Source: JBGSOV01 sp964558715
Lineage (GTDB): Bacteria > Patescibacteriota > Gracilibacteria > CAIRYL01 > GCA-016699755
Assembly (NCBI GenBank): GCA_964558715.1
Contig: CAZLFD010000010.1
Span: 1 to 37,845 of the forward strand
Length of the DNA: 37,845 nt
Reading direction: 5' to 3'
Shown here piece by piece: positions 24,618 through 33,861 of this stretch. The notes beneath the pieces were generated by a model. It worked only from the letters and a program-made list of their open reading frames with translations. It had not been told where the DNA came from and did no database searches. The translations under genes and the position numbers were made by a program. How positions within the stretch are numbered: position 1 is the first letter of the stretch; every line of letters begins with the position of its first letter.

Positions 24618-27170
24618 ATGATTTTTTACGACAAGACCCAGCGGAGAAAAATATATTTTCGTCTGGCTACTAGTTTTGTCATCGGTGGGTTTTTGGGGGG
24701 ATTCGCATATTTGGCATATTCACTATATTTTCACACCTCTACGCGAGACTTTGAAGATGCCGCCAAAACCTACTACGAGCAATACTTCAACAACCCCGCT
24801 AATGAGAAAAAGTTGGTTTTAAGTTTTGACGATGGGCCGCACCCAGAGTACACACGCCAGGTAATGGAAATTTTGGAAAAACATGATGCTCCCGCGGTGT
24901 TTTTTCTGCTTGGTAAAAATGCTCTTAGTTACCGCGACGTCGTTCAAGAAATGGATGAAAAAGGGTTTACCATTGGAAACCATAGTTTTAGCCATGCTTA
25001 TGAGATCCACTATTCGCCCAAGCGCCTGCAACTTGAACTTACCGCGACAGAACGAATCATCATGGATATCACTGGCAAGCCCACGATCTACTACCGACCG
25101 CCATTTCTTTTGGATATCGGGAGTGATCCTACGCTAAACCCTGAGGCCGAGTATCCCGATGCCCTTTGGTGGGCACTGAAAAATGGCTTTATCCCTGTGG
25201 GGGCAGATGTCGACTCGAAGGATTACCTCGCCGACTCAGTCGATGAAGTTGTGGAAAATGTTAAAAATTCGGCGAACAAAGGGCACTTTTTGCTGCTACA
25301 TGATGGCTATGGCCTAGCCGCCGAAAATACTGTCGCTTCGCTTGAAAGGATCATTATTGAATTACGGGCTGAAGGCTATGAATTTGTTGACATCGATCAA
25401 TTTTTCAATACCGATACCACTCTCGCATTACAACATGAACTGCGGGCAGCAAGTACCGATCAATCTTCTGCAGGGCGCGTATCGGAACTGCAACAATTGT
25501 TAGATGACGATCTCAACACCGCTATTCGTATTACTGGAGAATTCGACCCATCGACCTTGCTCGCCGTTTCGCGCTGGGAACAAGAAAACGGTGTGAAGCT
25601 TGAGCACGGTTTTTCTCTGGGGAGCCGCGATGCAAATACCGGCGGAGAAGTATCACGCCTGCAAGCATTTCTGCGTAATAATGGTGCGGAATATTTACGC
25701 ATTTCCGGTTATTTTGATCGGTCGACCGAAAAAGCTCTGAGTCGCTGGCAAAAGCAGCGGGGGCTATCAGAGCAGGAGTATGGGTTTGCCGGAGCGGCAA
25801 CGCGCGCTGAAATAAAAAAAATCACACAGACCCCAACCCTGAGTGATTCGATCTCAGATATTGGAACTCAGTCTGAATCGATACTGGTAAGCTTACGCCA
25901 AAAAATCGAACTTCTGTACATCAACATGCTCGGGTCGTGGTCACTCACCCTGACCTCATTGATGGGTATTGTAATGATCATCGTAATTACACGAACACTG
26001 ATTCTGTTCACCTTGTTTCTCTTCTCACTTTTCGTGAAAGCACGAATCGAAAAACCGTGGAATAAAAAAGTCTGTGTCATTATTCCTGCCTACAACGAGG
26101 AATCAAACATCGCCGCGACCGTGATGAGCGTCTTTCACAACCGCTACGAGAACAAAGAGATTTTGGTGGTGAACGATGGCTCAAAAGACAACACGGCTGT
26201 CGAAGTCGAAAAATTGGTGGAACGGTATCCTGAGAAGATCCGTCTGATCAATATCCCGAATGGTGGCAAAGCGAACGCACTCAATGTCGGTATCGAACAA
26301 TCTGATGCCGAAGTAGTGATTACAATGGATGGCGACACCGTTTTTGCGTGTGATACCATCGAGCACTTGGTCAAGCATTTTAACGATAAACGAGTCGGTG
26401 TGGTGGCAGGGAAAGTCTGTGTGGCGGATAGTCATCGTATTTTGGGCGCCTTTCAGAGTGCTGAGTATATTGTCGGTCAAAATATCGAAAAACGCGGTTT
26501 GGCAACAGTCAATGGTATCCATGTCGTGCCCGGACCCATTGGCGCTTGGCGCAGATCGAGCATGCTTCAATGCAAAGGGTATAGTAAAGAGACCTTGGTA
26601 GAAGATCAGGATATGTCGTTTGCCATACAAACATTGGGGCAAAAAATCATTTACGAACCGCTCGCACGCAGTTTTACTGAAACCCCGGGTGGTATTCGCG
26701 ATTTTGTGAAACAGCGTTTTCGCTGGGTGTTTGGCACCTTGCAGTGTCTTTGGAAATACAAGCGCTACACCTTTAGCCTGCGCCGCCCGTCACTCGGCTT
26801 TGTCATCATCCCAAACAATGTACTTGCTAACTTTCTGATTCCACTCAGTTCGCCAATCATCGATTTGTATGGGCTGTATGCGATCATCTTTGGCTCATCG
26901 AGCCAAGTCGTACAGATGTATCTCTTTTTTGTGCTCTTTGATTTTCTTTATTGTTCCATTGCTTTTTACTTTGAAAAGAGCAACAAGCGCCTGCTTTTCT
27001 ACATTCCTCTCCAGCGCTTGTTCTACCGTTTTATTATGTACTACATCATTATCAAGAGTGTGATCAAAGCCATCGAAGGCACCGGCACACTGTGGAACAA
27101 GGTGAAACGTACCGGTCTCACCGGGGAATATTATCATCAGTCTATCAGCGGGGCTTCGCCTACCAGTTGA
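24618..27170 (+). CDS. Polysaccharide deacetylase / PG-binding / family 2 glycosyltransferase fusion
   Basis: An 850-residue membrane enzyme with three modules. After an N-terminal membrane segment (about 15-38) comes a NodB deacetylase domain: SFDDGPH (69-75), HSFSH (122-126), YRPPF (159-163) and LLLHD (225-229). Two peptidoglycan-binding-like repeats follow (about 285-325 and 342-383, each LQ...G.FD.ST..A..RW). A membrane segment at about 440-474 leads to a processive GT2 domain: IPAYNEE (489-495), VNDGS (518-522), MDGD (570-573), ED (662-663) and QRFRW (699-703), then several C-terminal membrane helices. The likely job is to synthesise a beta-linked polysaccharide, often N-acetylglucosamine in this family, and deacetylate it outside the membrane. 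It overlaps the convergent SLH gene by 11 bases. Confidence 0.93.
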   Translation: MIFYDKTQRRKIYFRLATSFVIGGFLGGFAYLAYSLYFHTSTRDFEDAAKTYYEQYFNNPANEKKLVLSFDDGPHPEYTRQVMEILEKHDAPAVFFLLGKNALSYRDVVQEMDEKGFTIGNHSFSHAYEIHYSPKRLQLELTATERIIMDITGKPTIYYRPPFLLDIGSDPTLNPEAEYPDALWWALKNGFIPVGADVDSKDYLADSVDEVVENVKNSANKGHFLLLHDGYGLAAENTVASLERIIIELRAEGYEFVDIDQFFNTDTTLALQHELRAASTDQSSAGRVSELQQLLDDDLNTAIRITGEFDPSTLLAVSRWEQENGVKLEHGFSLGSRDANTGGEVSRLQAFLRNNGAEYLRISGYFDRSTEKALSRWQKQRGLSEQEYGFAGAATRAEIKKITQTPTLSDSISDIGTQSESILVSLRQKIELLYINMLGSWSLTLTSLMGIVMIIVITRTLILFTLFLFSLFVKARIEKPWNKKVCVIIPAYNEESNIAATVMSVFHNRYENKEILVVNDGSKDNTAVEVEKLVERYPEKIRLINIPNGGKANALNVGIEQSDAEVVITMDGDTVFACDTIEHLVKHFNDKRVGVVAGKVCVADSHRILGAFQSAEYIVGQNIEKRGLATVNGIHVVPGPIGAWRRSSMLQCKGYSKETLVEDQDMSFAIQTLGQKIIYEPLARSFTETPGGIRDFVKQRFRWVFGTLQCLWKYKRYTFSLRRPSLGFVIIPNNVLANFLIPLSSPIIDLYGLYAIIFGSSSQVVQMYLFFVLFDFLYCSIAFYFEKSNKRLLFYIPLQRLFYRFIMYYIIIKSVIKAIEGTGTLWNKVKRTGLTGEYYHQSISGASPTS

Positions 27171-28380
27171 CTTCCGACGTGGTGACGGTTTGCGTCCATG
27201 GCCCGGGTGGAACATCTTTGTCTGCGGTAAAACGCCAGTTGACGACTTGGTTACCGTTCATTTGAAGACAGTCACTCAAGGCAGGTGAAAGATCAATGCC
27301 GGCCCCCACTCCAAATTCATTTGTTGGTTCCCCATCACCAAACACATAGTCAAAGTCATCCTCTTGATAAGGGCCTACGTCTTGCCATTGGCCATAACAG
27401 ACGTTACCATTCAATTCGACCTCGACCCAAGCATTTTTAATGACCGTCTTGAGATGCTTTTTTTCCTCAAACCAAGGAATCAATTCGGCAGAAGCTTTGC
27501 GGTTGCCATTGAGGTCGAGATCATTATAGGGCAAGGCAAAATAAAACACATTCTCTAACGGAACAAACTCGCAGGGGCGAAAGCCACAGCGATCGTTAGG
27601 ATTGTCGTAGCCGCCAAATCGTTCTGCCCACTCTACATCCCAGGCACTCATGGTGTTGGTAATAAAACCATTGTCAGGTGTTGCTGCTTCACCCGCCCAA
27701 AACACAGTCGCTAATGCCGATTTATAATCGGCATCCTGAATATTGGTACTTAATGGGCTTGAATTCGGTGAAGGCACAATCGAATTTTGTGGAGTGGGTA
27801 TCGGACTTGTATCATCACGCAATCTGTATATGAGCAGAGCCATATCACCACGCTTGAGGCGATAGTCTGGATTTTCAGGAATATTCTCGAGCAAGCCAAT
27901 TTGGTTGGCTGTGAGCATATATGGTGCATACCAGACGCCAGATACTTCCGTCATCAGCGGAACATCAAAACTTTCGAGTACGATTTTCAGTGATTGTGAA
28001 AGCAAGACTAAATCGTCGCCACCATACATGCCATTGGTGTAGCCATTTATTACGCCCTCGCGCTTGGCAACGCATAAATAGGGTTCTGCCCAATGGCCAT
28101 CTGTAACATCAGGAAATGAGTATACAGAGATATCACAAAAGCGGATCACTGATTCTGGGTAAACACTCTCAATGATGATCTTTAGAAAATCATATCGGTT
28201 GATATGGCTAATGGGACGAAAGGTTCCATCGGCATAGCCTTGAACGATTGCTTCAGATTCGAGATAGGCCACGGCATCGGCGTATTTTGAATTTTGCGCT
28301 ACGTCAGTAAATACGGCATGCGCAGATACACCGACGAAGAGAGCGAGCATTAGCAATGGGATTAAAAATATTTTTTTCAA
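27160..28380 (-). CDS. SLH-domain surface protein with double-psi-barrel-like C-terminus
   Basis: A 406-residue secreted protein. Residues 1-22 form a signal peptide. Three S-layer-homology repeats follow (about 24-70, 89-138, 148-187; first one with FTDV, GYADGTFRP, INRYDFLK), which bind secondary wall polymers or peptidoglycan. A Pro/Ser linker (190-213) leads to a domain whose end (about 275-385) has WQDVGP (332-337) and GIDLSPA (361-367). These are spaced as in RlpA-type double-psi beta-barrels (DRGP...IDLS), so a wall-active or wall-binding fold is inferred. The start is TTG 28380, because no in-frame ATG precedes the signal peptide. Four cysteines sit in the C-terminal domain. It ends within the convergent glycosyltransferase gene. 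Confidence 0.82.
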   Translation of the reverse strand: MKKIFLIPLLMLALFVGVSAHAVFTDVAQNSKYADAVAYLESEAIVQGYADGTFRPISHINRYDFLKIIIESVYPESVIRFCDISVYSFPDVTDGHWAEPYLCVAKREGVINGYTNGMYGGDDLVLLSQSLKIVLESFDVPLMTEVSGVWYAPYMLTANQIGLLENIPENPDYRLKRGDMALLIYRLRDDTSPIPTPQNSIVPSPNSSPLSTNIQDADYKSALATVFWAGEAATPDNGFITNTMSAWDVEWAERFGGYDNPNDRCGFRPCEFVPLENVFYFALPYNDLDLNGNRKASAELIPWFEEKKHLKTVIKNAWVEVELNGNVCYGQWQDVGPYQEDDFDYVFGDGEPTNEFGVGAGIDLSPALSDCLQMNGNQVVNWRFTADKDVPPGPWTQTVTTSEVNW

Positions 28381-28404
28381 ATGGGATAAAGAATATATTT
28401 ATAA

Positions 28405-28410
28405 ATTATA
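28405..28410 (-). promoter_or_regulatory. Possible -10 box of the SLH gene
   Basis: TATAAT on the minus strand lies 25 bases before the TTG start. No convincing -35 is seen at the right distance, so this remains a weak candidate. Confidence 0.3.
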
Positions 28411-28433
28411 TGCAAGAGGAGAAATTTCATTTC

Positions 28434-28473
28434 GAAAAGCCGACGCAGAGCTTACTCCGCAGCGGCCTTTTTT
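28434..28473 (-). terminator. Terminator hairpin after the first secreted deacetylase gene
   Basis: GCCGACGCAGAG (28439-28450) pairs with CTCCGCAGCGGC (28455-28466) with a small internal mismatch and one wobble, closing a four-base loop. TTTT follows on the minus strand and TTTTTT on the plus strand, so it could act in both directions. It separates the deacetylase stop at 28490 from the SLH gene. Confidence 0.6.
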
Positions 28474-28489
28474 ACAAATCAAAAGCTGA

Positions 28490-30805
28490 TTATTGTTTAA
28501 TGCCTTCTTCAAGGGTGACGACATCAACATTGGTAGCGGCGACATAATCGACGATCTGCTGAAAGAGCGCTGGTGAATTACCATATTGCGAACCGGTATC
28601 ATCGACTTGATGAAAGGTCAGCACCAACCAACGGTCTTGCGCAATCGCGGTATCGACCCAACTTTTCACGTCAGCGAACGTTGTGGTATTTTGTATCTCT
28701 TGTTCGAGAAGGACATAGTTGTCGGTAGCAGAGGTATTGTAGCCGCGGTTTACCGTGCGTGCTCCGATATAACCAGCATCTTTTACCGCCTGAATAATAC
28801 TGGCGTTGAATTCACCATACGGATAAACAAACGTTTCGACGGGGGTAATACCGATATCGATAAGTGCCTGTTTAGAATCGTTCACTTCACTAAGCATCGC
28901 TTGCGTAGAGAGTTGCGGAAGGTGCGGGTGCGTGCGGGTATGCGAACCGATTTCGTGCCCGTTATTATGCATTTCGGTAATCATTGTCGGATTCATGTAT
29001 TTCGTCACATCGATCTGGTTTGGGTTTGTTGTGGTCGGTGCCGAAGCCATGGTATCGGTAATGATGTAGAATGACCCTTTCATATTGGCGTTTTCCAAAA
29101 TAGGATAGACTGTTTTGTAGTGCGAGTTCCAGCCATCATCAAAAGTGAATGTGACCAACCCCCTAGCAGCTGGATTTTCTGTACCATCTTCTCTTGTCAG
29201 GCTGACATCGTCGATTGTAAGAGAACCGACTCCAGGAAGGACATGGAAGACGGTGGCAGATACCACACCAGCAGGAGGCATGAATGATGCCGAAGCCTCA
29301 CGCCATGTCGATGGCGAAGCCACCACTGTAGATAAGTATTGATACTGAAAGCCCCCACTCGACAAGGTGTATTGTACCGTCAGCTCGGTATCTATGGTTG
29401 ATCGGTAAAAATCGGAGTACGTATACGTCTGTCCCGCTGTAACCGGGACTTCATCGAAATACCACTTCGCATCACCATCGCGGTAGGAAGTCATTTCAAC
29501 CTTGGCACCCTTACCGCCAGTGTGTGCCATAGCAGGATATGTGAAAATCGTCGTATTGTTTCCAAAACCACCTTGACTCCAGTTAATTGGTGAGCTGCTC
29601 CCTGATTCAAAAGAAGGGTTCCTGATCAGGTTAGCGCCGGGAGTTGATGTGGGTGCAGGAGAAGCCGACGGTGTCGGTGTAGCTGTCGGAGTAGTGCTCG
29701 GTGATGGTGTTGGTGTCGTGGCTCCGGAAGTCACACTCACATCGTCGATCGTAAGAATACCATTAGAGGACAAGAGATGATACATGCGTACTGACGCTGC
29801 TCCGGCAGGAACAGTAAAGCTGACTTCCGCTTTTGCCCATTCAGTAGGGCTAGGTGCAATTGTGCTGACATATTCGTAGCGGAAGGAGCCGTTCAACATG
29901 ATATACTCGAGAGTAAGGTCAGTCGACACAGATGCTTTGTAATAATCGGTATAAGTATAGTTTTGGCCAACAGAAACTGGAATATGCTCAAATCCCCATT
30001 TGGCATCACCATCTGTATAGTTTGTGATAATGACTTCTACCGCCTTGTTGCCAGTGCGACCGGCGACCGGGTATCTGACCGACCCATTATTATTGCCGTA
30101 ACCGGCATCTACCCACGCATCTGGAGATGCCATTCCATCTTCTAAAGAAGGGTTTTGCACAAGGTTCCCGCCCGTTGGCGTAGCCGAGGGAGTAGGTGTT
30201 CCGGTCGGAGTGGGAGTTAAAGTGGGTGTAGGAGCCGGAGTAACGGTTATACTAGGAGATGGCGTAGGTGTCAGGCTTGGGCTTGGGGTGAAAGAAGGAG
30301 ATGGACTTGGAATCGCTGTTGCAGTAGGAGTGGCAGTCGTACTTGGTGTTGCTGTGGGGGTCGGCTCACTTCCTCCTGATGTATTGGTAAGGGTTGAAGC
30401 CGTAATATTCAGGTTACAACGAGAATCACCGTTGTGCAGAATGACAAGCGAATCGACTCCACTTGGAATAGTAAAATCAACGGTAAAGTCAATAGCTGGA
30501 TTTGTGCGAGAGAAGTGGTCGAGCACTTCCGTGATACGGTTTCCGTTGGTGTAGAAAAAATAGAGCCCGATAAAACTGGTGGCATCGCAACTAAATGTTT
30601 CGGTAAAGGTGTATGCTTCACCGCCCTGAACCGCAATCTTTGCAGAACGCCATCGAGTCGACGTGACGGGAGTCATAACATTGGAAATCACTGTCTCGTC
30701 AGCAGCAAGGGCATGAGGAAGTGAAAACACAAGAGAAGTTGCAAGAAAAATCGATCCCACAGCGGCGGCCGTGGTCTTAGAAAACAGAGGTGTGCGGTGA
30801 GTCAT
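28490..30805 (-). CDS. Secreted modular polysaccharide deacetylase with two carbohydrate-binding-like modules
   Basis: A 771-residue exported enzyme. Order: signal peptide (1-35), an N-terminal beta-rich domain (36-142, Cys73 and Cys130), a 70-residue Thr/Pro/Ser linker (143-213), a CBM4/9-like module (214-359, starting NPSLEDG), a second linker (360-390), a second module (391-537, NPSFESG) and a NodB deacetylase (548-771). Catalytic motifs are TFDDGW (554-559), SHTRTH (621-626), YPYGEF (661-666) and FHQ (731-733). It should remove N- or O-acetyl groups from a cell-surface or environmental polysaccharide. ATG 30805 is chosen because the alternative ATG 30835 falls inside the -10 box. It is a tandem paralogue of the gene to its right. 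Confidence 0.9.
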   Translation of the reverse strand: MTHRTPLFSKTTAAAVGSIFLATSLVFSLPHALAADETVISNVMTPVTSTRWRSAKIAVQGGEAYTFTETFSCDATSFIGLYFFYTNGNRITEVLDHFSRTNPAIDFTVDFTIPSGVDSLVILHNGDSRCNLNITASTLTNTSGGSEPTPTATPSTTATPTATAIPSPSPSFTPSPSLTPTPSPSITVTPAPTPTLTPTPTGTPTPSATPTGGNLVQNPSLEDGMASPDAWVDAGYGNNNGSVRYPVAGRTGNKAVEVIITNYTDGDAKWGFEHIPVSVGQNYTYTDYYKASVSTDLTLEYIMLNGSFRYEYVSTIAPSPTEWAKAEVSFTVPAGAASVRMYHLLSSNGILTIDDVSVTSGATTPTPSPSTTPTATPTPSASPAPTSTPGANLIRNPSFESGSSSPINWSQGGFGNNTTIFTYPAMAHTGGKGAKVEMTSYRDGDAKWYFDEVPVTAGQTYTYSDFYRSTIDTELTVQYTLSSGGFQYQYLSTVVASPSTWREASASFMPPAGVVSATVFHVLPGVGSLTIDDVSLTREDGTENPAARGLVTFTFDDGWNSHYKTVYPILENANMKGSFYIITDTMASAPTTTNPNQIDVTKYMNPTMITEMHNNGHEIGSHTRTHPHLPQLSTQAMLSEVNDSKQALIDIGITPVETFVYPYGEFNASIIQAVKDAGYIGARTVNRGYNTSATDNYVLLEQEIQNTTTFADVKSWVDTAIAQDRWLVLTFHQVDDTGSQYGNSPALFQQIVDYVAATNVDVVTLEEGIKQ

Positions 30806-30833
30806 GAAAAAATGCTGAAAAAGTCTGATATTC

Positions 30834-30861
30834 ATTTTACGGAGAAAAAACTTGCAGTCAA
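30834..30861 (-). promoter_or_regulatory. Promoter of the first secreted deacetylase gene
   Basis: On the minus strand TTGACT (30856-30861), 16 bases, TAAAAT (30834-30839). The distance to ATG 30805 is about 28 bases. The same hexamers and spacing occur before the paralogue at 33834-33861. The -10 overlaps the upstream in-frame ATG at 30835, ruling that codon out as start. Confidence 0.55.
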
Positions 30862-30973
30862 TGATTGAAGAGAAAATCGGATGGACAAAATGTAAACTTG
30901 CTCTCACAAAAAAACTGCACGCGAATCAATCACACATTAGTATAGTGGCTAATTTTTGGCTGAACATCAATCA

Positions 30974-31007
30974 CGGATTCCGGCAAGTTAATATGTGCCG
31001 GAATCCG
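30974..31007 (-). terminator. Perfect 12-base-pair hairpin after the second deacetylase gene
   Basis: CGGATTCCGGCA (30974-30985) is fully complementary to TGCCGGAATCCG (30996-31007) around a ten-base loop. It begins ten bases after the stop of the minus-strand gene at 31017, where a terminator is expected. The T-run after it is poor, so it may instead protect the 3' end or be a dispersed repeat. Confidence 0.5.
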
Positions 31008-31016
31008 AAAGGAATG

Positions 31017-33810
31017 TCAGCGCCTAATCCCGTCTCCCAAGGTCACGACATCAACATTTGCTGTCGCGACATAATCGATGATCTGTTGCAGCAGCTCGGG
31101 TGTATTTCCATATTGTGAGCCACTATTATCAATCTGGTGGAAGGTGAGTACCAGCCACTGGTCGTTCGCTACGGCAGTATCGATCCAACCTTGTACTTCG
31201 GCAAATGTAGTCGTGCTTTGAATCTCTTGCTCGAAAAGTACGAATGGATCAGTAGCAGCTGTGTTGTATCCGCGATTAACGGTACGGGCACCAATGTAGC
31301 CGGCATCCTTAACAGACCGAATTACGTTGGCGTTGTAGGCTCCAAATGGATATATAAAGGTTTCGACAGGATTGATACCAATATCGATCAATGCTTGTTT
31401 AGAATCAAAAACCTGGCTTCGCAAATCGGCAGCAGAAAGTGTTGTTAAGTCTGGATGAGTACGGGTGTGTGAACCTATTTCGTGACCACGGCGAAAGAGC
31501 TCGGTAATATAAGTGGGATTCATATACTGGCTTACATCGATCTGGCTCGGATTGGCATAAGTAGGAGCTGTTGCCATGGTGTCAGTGATGATGCCAAACG
31601 AACCTCGCATGCCAGATGCTTCTAACATGGGTGCAGCAGTAACATAGTGCGAATTCCAACCATCGTCGAAGGTAAAGGTTACAAGCCCTTTCGAGAGGGG
31701 TGAGCCCCCTCCGCTGTCCTCGCCAGTGACACTGACGTCATCTACAGTAAGTGAACCGGTGCTGATCAGCGAATGAAAAATAGACATACCGACTGCACCG
31801 GCAGGAGGAACAATAACACCGGAAGCCTGCGCCCAAGTAGTAGGCGAAGCAGGTACATCGGCAATATATGCGAATTGGAATGTGTCGTCGCTCATGGTGA
31901 ATTGAGCAGTCAGGGTCGTTAGCACGTCAGATTTGTAATAATTAGAGTACGTGTATGTCGTGCCTTCTGTTACAGAAACGTCATCAAAGAACCACTTTGC
32001 ATCGCCATCGGTATAAGTGGTGATTTCGACTTTCGCGCCCTTTGCACCAGTACGGCCCTCAGCAGGATACGTGAACGTACGATCATTCGTGCCAAAGCCT
32101 CCCTGGCCCCAGTTAGTGGGGGATGTACTGCCGGTTTCGAAAGAAGGATTTTTGACGAGGTTATCGGTGGCAGGAGGTGTGGGAGCCGGTGAATCAGTAG
32201 GGGTAGGATTGACTGTAGGTGCAGGAGTTGGAGTTGGTTCTGGATTTATATCATCAGTCGATACTCTCACGTCATCGAGAGTGAGAGAGCCAGCGCTCGT
32301 GAGGGAGTGGAAAATGGACATACCGACTGCACCGGCAGGGGGAACGATGGTCGCTGTCGCCTGCTTCCAGTTTGCTGATACCGGAACAACACTCAAAAAA
32401 GCGTACTGAAACGTGTTATCAGACATAGTGAACTGGGCAGTGAGCATCGATTCGACATCAGATTTATAGAAATCGGAGTATTCGTACGTCTTTCCTCCGG
32501 TGACCGCGACATCGTCGAAATACCATTTGGCATCGCCATCGGTATACGTGGTGATTTCGACTTTCGCGCCCTTTGCACCAGTACGGCCCTCAGCAGGATA
32601 CGTGAACGTACGATCATTCGTGCCAAAGCCTCCCTGGCCCCAGTTAGTGGGGGATGTACTGCCGGTTTCGAAAGAAGGATTTTTGACGAGGTTATCGGTG
32701 GCAGGAGGTGTGGGAGCCGGTGAATCAGTAGGGGTAGGACGAGGGTTAATGGTAGGGAAAGGAGTAACGGAAGGACGAGGGTTAATGGTAGGGAAAGGAG
32801 TAACGGAAGGACGAGGGTTAATGGTANNNNNNNNNNNNNNNNNNNNNNNNNNNNNNNNNNNNNNNNNNNNNNNNNNNNNNNNNNNNNNNNNNNNNNNNNN
32901 NNNNNNNNNNNNNNNNNNNNNNNNNNGGGAAAGGAGTAACGGAAGGACGAGGTTTGATGGTAGGGTTAAATCCGGAAAATCTAGGAAAGAAAAATGATGA
33001 ACCAAAAGCGTCGGCAGAGATGGCATCATTCGAAGCAGGATCTGAGGTGGCAGTGAAGGCAGTAGAATCTCTCGTTTGGTTGTTAATATAAAATGTATAG
33101 AGAATCGACTCGCCCATATTTCCAGCAGCATCGGTAGCCCGTGCATACACCGAATGACTTCCGTTATCGATACTTGCCGTATCAATATCGAAGACGAACG
33201 GTGCCGCTGAATCATTGCTAAAAACCTCATCATCGACAAAAAGGGTTACTTGCTCTACACCGACATTATCAGAGGCATACGCAGTGATTTGCTCGATACC
33301 CGAAAGGGTTCCGCGTGGTATTGCCAGGTTTACCGTCGGTTTTTTGGAATCTGACCCAGCAGCGCTGTCGCTCACACGAGTCAATGATGAAGAAGAAACG
33401 TTCAGTTTACATTTCGATTTTCCTTGATGAAAGATGTAAAACTTATCGGCATGCGCCGGTGCAGTGAATTCTGTTACAATCGATTCATAGCCGCTCGTTT
33501 TGCCGGGTTGCACCTGCTTGATGTTTGTTTTTCTTCCGTTGATATAAAACTGTACATAGATATTACTCGTGTCATTACAAATAAAAGTCTCACGAAACAC
33601 ATATTTGTCGCCCGGCTCCGTGGCAAATTTATGTGATCGAAATGTATTATTTTTTATCTTCGACATAAAATTGTCGATGGTTCCTGTGAACTCGGTTTTT
33701 CCAGCAGCATGAGCATTTGGCAGAGAAACAGCAAACGTTCCGCATAAGAAGATGGCGGCAAGGGAGGTTGAAAAGATTTTTTTCAACAAAGCTGTATGAA
33801 GATATGGCAT
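31017..33810 (-). CDS. Secreted modular polysaccharide deacetylase, interrupted by an assembly gap
   Basis: Tandem paralogue of the gene at 28490. From ATG 33810: signal peptide (1-36), the same N-terminal beta domain (37-145, Cys78 and Cys134), an Ig-like domain (about 155-245, DNVGVEQVTLFVDD), a linker of 12-residue repeats (TINPRPSVTPFP type) that contains 100 N, then two CBM4/9-like modules (each starting NLVKNPSFETGS) and a C-terminal NodB domain with TFDDGW, SHTRTH, YPFGAY and FHQ. As drawn, the gap breaks the frame. Removing the 100 N restores one open frame of 897 residues, and the repeats are in phase on both sides, so it is one gene of uncertain length. The catalytic role is as for its neighbour. 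Confidence 0.88.
31999..32208. repeat. Direct repeat copy 1 (210 bases) inside the deacetylase gene
   Basis: This segment matches 32530-32739 base for base except at one position (A at 32016, C at 32547). It encodes the start of the second carbohydrate-binding-like module and the linker before it. Flanking module sequence is far more diverged, so the match reflects recent duplication, gene conversion or a collapsed assembly. Confidence 0.95.
32530..32739. repeat. Direct repeat copy 2 (210 bases) inside the deacetylase gene
   Basis: Partner of 31999-32208 at a distance of 531 bases, with a single mismatch. It encodes the start of the first carbohydrate-binding-like module and the preceding linker, next to the 36-base repeat array. 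Confidence 0.95.
32755..32962. repeat. 36-base tandem repeat array spanning the scaffold gap
   Basis: Full units lie at 32755-32790 and 32791-32826 (identical), with a partial unit before them and a slightly diverged unit after the gap at 32927-32962. Each encodes TINPRPSVTPFP on the minus strand. The array is in phase on both sides of the gap, so the missing part is probably a whole number of units. Confidence 0.93.
32827..32926. other. Scaffold gap of 100 N
   Basis: Exactly 100 undetermined bases, a conventional placeholder, placed inside the tandem repeat array. True length is unknown. Confidence 0.98.
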
Positions 33811-33833
33811 AATATATAAAATATAATGACTGG

Positions 33834-33861
33834 ATTTTACTAATTATTATTTTATAGTCAA
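33834..33861 (-). promoter_or_regulatory. Promoter of the second secreted deacetylase gene
   Basis: On the minus strand TTGACT (33856-33861), 16 bases, TAAAAT (33834-33839), followed by an AT-rich leader of about 17-20 bases to ATG 33810. It lies in the 143-base gap after the murF-like gene, which ends at 33954. Confidence 0.55.

Noticed and set aside
26181..26642. 153-codon minus-strand frame inside the glycosyltransferase fusion
   Set aside because: Opposite to the catalytic GT2 motifs; composition reflects the complementary strand only.
32755..32962. CRISPR-like array
   Set aside because: The 36-base units are directly adjacent without spacers and are in frame within a secreted protein linker.
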